Below, piece after piece: positions 6,651-9,871 of a stretch of DNA of 9,871 nt. A program made the position numbers and the translations under genes. Position 1 is the stretch's first letter; every line of letters begins with the position of its first letter. The stretch covers positions 1 through 9,871 of the forward strand of contig DNDP01000329.1 in assembly GCA_003484235.1 (NCBI GenBank). Reading direction: 5' to 3'. The stretch is from Verrucomicrobiales bacterium (lineage in GTDB: Bacteria; Verrucomicrobiota; Verrucomicrobiia; Limisphaerales; RI-55). Under the pieces are notes generated by a model. That model was not told the DNA's origin and did no database searches. It saw nothing but the letters and a program-made list of their open reading frames with translations.

Positions 6651-7025
6651 ATGAACAGAGCCTTGCTTGACAAGATCGAAGCGCAAAGCTTCCGCAAAAA
6701 CGCCGAAGAGTTTGCCGTCGGTGACACCATCCGCGTCCACACCAAGGTGGTGGAAGGGGACAAGGAGCGCATCCAGGTTTTCTCCGGCATCGTCATTGGC
6801 CGCCGGGGTCGGGGGACCAACGCCACTTTCACGGTCCGCCGCATCAGCTACGGTGAGGGTGTCGAGCGCGTGTTTCCGCTGCATTCCCCCCGGATCGACA
6901 AGGTCGAGATCGAGCGGGAGGGAACGGTCCGCCGGGCCAAGCTCACCTACCTGCGCCAGCGTATTGGCAAGCGCGCCACGATGGTGAAGCAGAAGGACCG
7001 CCGGAACGTCGCGGCCAAGAACTGA
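6651..7025 (+). CDS. rplS: 50S ribosomal protein L19
   Basis: 124 residues, slightly longer than the usual 115 or so because of a basic C-terminal tail (KRATMVKQKDRRNVAAKN). FAVGDTIRVHTKVVEGDKER, QVFSGIVIGRRGRGTNATFTVRR, GEGVERVFPLHSPRI and AKLTYLR are the characteristic L19 segments. L19 sits at the 30S/50S interface. It is the last gene of the rpsP cluster, and an intrinsic terminator begins 26 bases after its stop. No clear SD precedes the ATG; the short distance from the trmD stop suggests coupling. Confidence 0.98.
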   Translation: MNRALLDKIEAQSFRKNAEEFAVGDTIRVHTKVVEGDKERIQVFSGIVIGRRGRGTNATFTVRRISYGEGVERVFPLHSPRIDKVEIEREGTVRRAKLTYLRQRIGKRATMVKQKDRRNVAAKN

Positions 7026-7050
7026 GCCGCGGGTCAGCCAGGGATTTGCA

Positions 7051-7087
7051 GGCAGCAGGAAGAGATTCCTGCTGCCTTTTCTTTTTT
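7051..7087 (+). terminator. Rho-independent terminator of the rpsP-rplS cluster
   Basis: An 11-bp perfect stem GGCAGCAGGAA/TTCCTGCTGCC (7051-7061 and 7066-7076) is closed by the tetraloop GAGA and followed by TTTTCTTTTTT (7077-7087). It lies 26 bases after the rplS stop, which is classic placement. Confidence 0.95.
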
Positions 7088-7254
7088 GTTTTCGCAGACG
7101 CCTTCCGCCGGCGTGTCACCCTTCCGGGACGACGTTTCCCATAGCCGCCGGAAACTGACATGTCTCCCTTGCCCCAAGCGTCGCCGGCCGGCCGGATGCA
7201 CGAGCAATGGCTTGTCTTTTCGGTTGAAATTGAAACACTCGGACAGGGTTCCTG

Positions 7255-8640
7255 ATGAAAACCGTCCTGCTGATCGATGACGAGCCGGTCTTCCGCGAAA
7301 TGTTGGGGGAACTTCTGGAACCCCACGGCTGGAAACTGCTCGAAGCAGGGGATGGGGAAGAGGGATTGACCATGGCCGCCCGGCACAAGCCGGATCTGGT
7401 GCTGTGCGACCTGATGATGCCCCGCTGCAATGGATTTGCGGTGATCCGTGCCCTGCGCAGCGATCCGGCGTTGAAGCAAACGCGGATCATCATCACCACC
7501 GGAAGCAGCTACACGACCGACCGCCTCCACGCCTTCGAGTGTGGCGCGGATGAATACCTCGTGAAGCCGGTCCAGTTGCGGGATCTTCTGGGGGCGATCG
7601 AACGGGTCACCTCGGGTCAGCTGTCGCCATTGTCACCGGCCGCCGACGGAGAATCCGTGAGTGCGATACAGGCCACCCTGCCGCCGGCACGCGTCGCCCA
7701 GGCTGCGGGTGCCGACGGCAACAATTTTCTCCGCTTCTGGGGCGTGCGCGGCTCCATTCCCACTCCGGGGCCGGCGACCCTCTTTTACGGAGGCAACACC
7801 TCTTGCGTTGAAGTGCGTGCCGACGGTGAGATCATCATCCTGGATGCGGGATCCGGAATCCGGCCGCTGGGTCTGCACCTGGCCTCCGAATTCAAGAACA
7901 CGCCGCTCCATCTCCACCTGCTGATCTCTCACACACACTGGGATCACATCCAGGGGTTTCCCTTCTTCCTGCCGGCCTACAATCCGGTCAACCGCGTGAA
8001 CGTCCACGGGTATGAGGGGTCCCGGGCCGGGCTCGAATCGATCCTGTCGGCCCAGATGGAAAGCCCCTATTTTCCGATCGGTCTCAAGCAGATGCCCGGC
8101 AATATCCGCATCCAGGAGATGAAGGGCTTCGAGTTCACGATCGGGAAGGTGGGTGTCCGGGCGACATTCACCAATCATCCCGGCATCTGCATGGGCTACC
8201 GGCTGAACACCAGCACCGGCAGCATTGCCTTCCTGCCCGACAACGAACCCTTCCAGCGCCTTAGGTCGCTGCCCGGCCATGCCGAGGGGGATGCCGAACA
8301 GAGCCGGGCGTTCGCGCGGAACCAGGATCAGCGGCTGATCGACTTTGTGAAGGACGTGGATGTCCTGATCATCGATGCCCAGTACAACGACCGCGAATAC
8401 CAGAAGCATGTCGGATGGGGGCACGGTTGCCTGGACGACGTGGTGGCGCTTGCGGTTCTCGCCGGCGTCAAACGCCTGTTTCTGTTCCACCACGATCCCG
8501 GACACGACGATGCCGAGATCTCCCGCATGGTCGCATGGGCGCGGCAGATCGTGGCCGAGAAGAAATCCCCGCTGCGGGTGGAGGCCGCGCGCGAGGGCAT
8601 GGAGGTCTTTCTGAAACCCGAGCGGAAAACCAAGGGCTGA
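7255..8640 (+). CDS. Response regulator fused to a metallo-beta-lactamase-fold hydrolase (REC-MBL)
   Basis: 461 residues. Residues 1-120 are a receiver domain with Asp8-Asp9, phospho-acceptor Asp52 (LCDLMMP), Thr81-Thr82 and Lys104 (YLVKP). A variable linker covers about 121-156. From 158 the MBL fold starts with FLRFWGVRGSIPTPG and YGGNTSCVEV. The metal-binding signature HTHWDH is at 226-231, with further ligands His308 (NHPG), Asp374 (IIDAQY) and His412 or His413 (FHHDPGHDD). GWGHG at 387-391 adds a conserved His. The opening motif and ligand order resemble the MBL branch with PhnP-like phosphodiesterases and cyclic-nucleotide phosphodiesterases; the substrate is unknown. Phosphorylation of Asp52 would be expected to gate the hydrolase. 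GGACAGGG lies upstream of the ATG as a passable SD. No partner kinase is in the window. Confidence 0.9.
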   Translation: MKTVLLIDDEPVFREMLGELLEPHGWKLLEAGDGEEGLTMAARHKPDLVLCDLMMPRCNGFAVIRALRSDPALKQTRIIITTGSSYTTDRLHAFECGADEYLVKPVQLRDLLGAIERVTSGQLSPLSPAADGESVSAIQATLPPARVAQAAGADGNNFLRFWGVRGSIPTPGPATLFYGGNTSCVEVRADGEIIILDAGSGIRPLGLHLASEFKNTPLHLHLLISHTHWDHIQGFPFFLPAYNPVNRVNVHGYEGSRAGLESILSAQMESPYFPIGLKQMPGNIRIQEMKGFEFTIGKVGVRATFTNHPGICMGYRLNTSTGSIAFLPDNEPFQRLRSLPGHAEGDAEQSRAFARNQDQRLIDFVKDVDVLIIDAQYNDREYQKHVGWGHGCLDDVVALAVLAGVKRLFLFHHDPGHDDAEISRMVAWARQIVAEKKSPLRVEAAREGMEVFLKPERKTKG

Positions 8641-8643
8641 CGC

Positions 8644-8660
8644 CCGGTCAGTTTGACCGG
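8644..8660. repeat. Small inverted repeat between two convergent genes
   Basis: CCGGTCA (8644-8650) and TGACCGG (8654-8660) form a perfect 7-bp stem around GTT. It spans the gap between the REC-MBL stop and the dehydrogenase stop. No T-run follows on either strand, so a role as a bidirectional terminator is only possible. Confidence 0.35.
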
Positions 8661-9430
8661 CGGTGGGTCTTGTAGATTTCCGCCTGGTCGGTGCACTTCA
8701 TTACAATCTCGTCAATGTTCACGTGGGGCGGCCGGCTGGCCACCCAGAGCATCGCCTCGGCGACGTCCTCTGCCGTCAGCGGCTCGACGCCCGCATAGAC
8801 CTTGGCGGATTTTTCCGCGTCTCCCTTGAACCGCACCATGGAGAATTCCGTCTCCGCCATTCCGGGGTCGATGGTGCCCACCCGGACCCCCGTGCCATTC
8901 AGCTCGAGCCGCAACGCCTTGGTGATGGCGAGTTCGCCCGCCTTGGCCGCACAGTAGGCCGCGCCGTTCGCGTAGGGAACCCGCGCGGCGATCGAGCCGA
9001 TGTTGATGATCATGCTGCCGGGGGTCTTCTTCAGCACCGGGATGAAAGCGCGGCACATGCGCAGCACGCTCATCACGTTGATCTGGAGCATCGCTTCCCA
9101 GTCCTCGTCACGCCCCAGTTCCACCGGTTCCATTCCGTGTGCGCCTCCCGCGTTGTTGATCAGAAAATCCACCGTCGGTGTCCGGCCCGCAACCCAGGCG
9201 GAAAATGCGTCCACGCTCGCCTTCTGGCTGACGTCGAGGCGGTGGAAGATCGCGGCGGGCGCGCCGGCCTTGATGCAGGCTTCGGTGACGTTCTTCAACC
9301 GGTCCTCCCGGCGTGCGCCGAGAATCAGGCGGGCGCCGTGCGCGGCGAAGAGCCGTGCGGCCGCTTCGCCAAATCCGCTCGAGGCGCCCGTGATGATCAC
9401 CCATTTGTTCTTCAGATTGGAATTGCTCAT
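8648..9430 (-). CDS. Short-chain dehydrogenase, YdfG-like NADP-dependent 3-hydroxy acid dehydrogenase
   Basis: 260 residues, the usual SDR length. The nucleotide-binding TGASSGFG is at 14-21. ARREDRL (39-45) places basic residues after the second strand, which favours NADP(H). NNAG is at 92-95. The catalytic tetrad is Asn118, Ser146, Tyr159 and Lys163 (YCAAK). DPGMAETEFSMVRFKGD and the ending RPPHVNIDEIVMKCTDQ resemble the YdfG group, which oxidises L-serine, L-allo-threonine and related 3-hydroxy acids. The exact substrate cannot be fixed. It is convergent with the REC-MBL gene, 7 bases between stops, and divergent from the hpf gene across 194 bases that show no convincing promoter. Only GAGA lies upstream of the ATG as an SD candidate. 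Confidence 0.92.
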   Translation of the reverse strand: MSNSNLKNKWVIITGASSGFGEAAARLFAAHGARLILGARREDRLKNVTEACIKAGAPAAIFHRLDVSQKASVDAFSAWVAGRTPTVDFLINNAGGAHGMEPVELGRDEDWEAMLQINVMSVLRMCRAFIPVLKKTPGSMIINIGSIAARVPYANGAAYCAAKAGELAITKALRLELNGTGVRVGTIDPGMAETEFSMVRFKGDAEKSAKVYAGVEPLTAEDVAEAMLWVASRPPHVNIDEIVMKCTDQAEIYKTHRRSN

Positions 9431-9624
9431 GGTCTCGATATCCGTAGCCGGGCCTCATGCGTCGCGTCGGTGCGCGTCCGCCCGGAGACCGCTCCGAATC
9501 CGCCGAGGATATCTTCGCGGCCCTGCGTGGGCCAACCTTTCATGCCGACAACTTGCGGCTTCGGCGGGCAGTCAGGTTGATGGTTGTGCTGGATTTTCAC
9601 CGCGCCGGCCGCCAAACTTTGCCC

Positions 9625-9871
9625 ATGAAAATGATCCTTTCGACGCACAACATCCGACTGACCAAGGCGATTGAAGACCATGTGCTGACCCGCATCGACA
9701 AGCTGGATCACCTGGACCGCTGGGCCATCGATGTGCGCGTGACGCTCGAACACGATCATACCCGCAGCCCGGAGAAACAGTTCAAATGTTCCATGCGGCT
9801 GGGGGTACGGGGGCGCGACCTCTTCGCCACCGACAGCGAGAACGATCTCTACGCGGCGATCGACCTGGTGA
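9625..9871 (+). CDS. hpf: Ribosome hibernation promoting factor (HPF/RaiA family), N-terminal part
   Basis: 82 codons are visible and the gene runs off the right edge. The pattern MKMILSTHNIRLTKAIEDHV, LTRIDKLDHLDRW and FKCSMRLGVRGRDLFATDSENDLYAAIDLV is that of the S30AE/HPF fold. This fold binds the 30S decoding region and promotes inactive 70S or 100S ribosomes under starvation. Whether it is the short or the long form (with a C-terminal dimerisation domain) cannot be seen. A second ATG at 9631 is an alternative start; neither has a good SD. It is transcribed away from the dehydrogenase. Confidence 0.9.
   Translation, partial: MKMILSTHNIRLTKAIEDHVLTRIDKLDHLDRWAIDVRVTLEHDHTRSPEKQFKCSMRLGVRGRDLFATDSENDLYAAIDLV

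Noticed and set aside
7088..7254. Regulatory RNA or riboswitch between the rplS terminator and REC-MBL
   Set aside because: Only GC-rich short repeats (for example GCCGGCCGGCCGG) and imperfect pairings; no conserved fold that I recognise and no clear promoter.
7633..8505. Minus-strand ORF of 290 codons opposite the REC-MBL gene
   Set aside because: Antisense to the MBL metal-binding motifs and without any domain of its own.
8663..9580. Plus-strand ORF of 305 codons opposite the dehydrogenase
   Set aside because: Antisense shadow of a complete SDR gene with its catalytic tetrad.
9431..9624. Divergent promoter pair between the dehydrogenase and hpf
   Set aside because: TTGATG and TTGCGG boxes occur but none has an acceptable -10 at 16-18 bases; a promoter must be here, but I cannot place it.

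Overview
The window is GC-rich DNA with short intergenic gaps. Several traits suggest a Verrucomicrobia-like bacterium: weak or absent Shine-Dalgarno sequences, proline-rich N-termini of the 'APPPLP' type, a REC-HDOD regulator, and an rpsP-khpA-trmD-rplS cluster without rimM. This lineage call is inference from gene style and order; there is no rRNA or marker-tree evidence here.

Left block (1-3856), all on the minus strand, read from right to left. A DNA amino-methyltransferase (3856-2519) overlaps by ATGA a small protein (2522-1809). That small protein carries both a clear Sec-type signal peptide and the residues of a PD-(D/E)XK nuclease. A three-helix membrane protein of unknown function follows (start 1695 or 1752, end 592). 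Last comes the 5' part of an exported amidohydrolase (491 to the left edge). The methyltransferase/nuclease pair looks like a restriction-modification cassette, except that the nuclease appears to be exported. This is the most unusual part of the window.

Middle block, plus strand. A REC-HDOD response regulator (3997-5214) diverges from the methyltransferase. It is followed by the housekeeping cluster rpsP (S16), khpA (KH-domain RNA chaperone), trmD (tRNA m1G37 methyltransferase) and rplS (L19), spanning 5395-7025 and closed by a strong intrinsic terminator at 7051-7087. A perfect 18-bp palindrome sits at the trmD/rplS junction.

Right block. A second response regulator, an unusual REC fused to a metallo-beta-lactamase-fold hydrolase (7255-8640, plus), converges on a YdfG-like short-chain dehydrogenase (9430-8648, minus). 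A ribosome-hibernation factor of the HPF/RaiA family starts at 9625 and runs off the right edge.

The translation genes (S16, KhpA, TrmD, L19, HPF) are thus interspersed with two orphan response regulators with enzymatic or protein-interaction outputs; no sensor kinase is in the window. There is no tRNA, rRNA, CRISPR array, insertion sequence or integrase that I can support.
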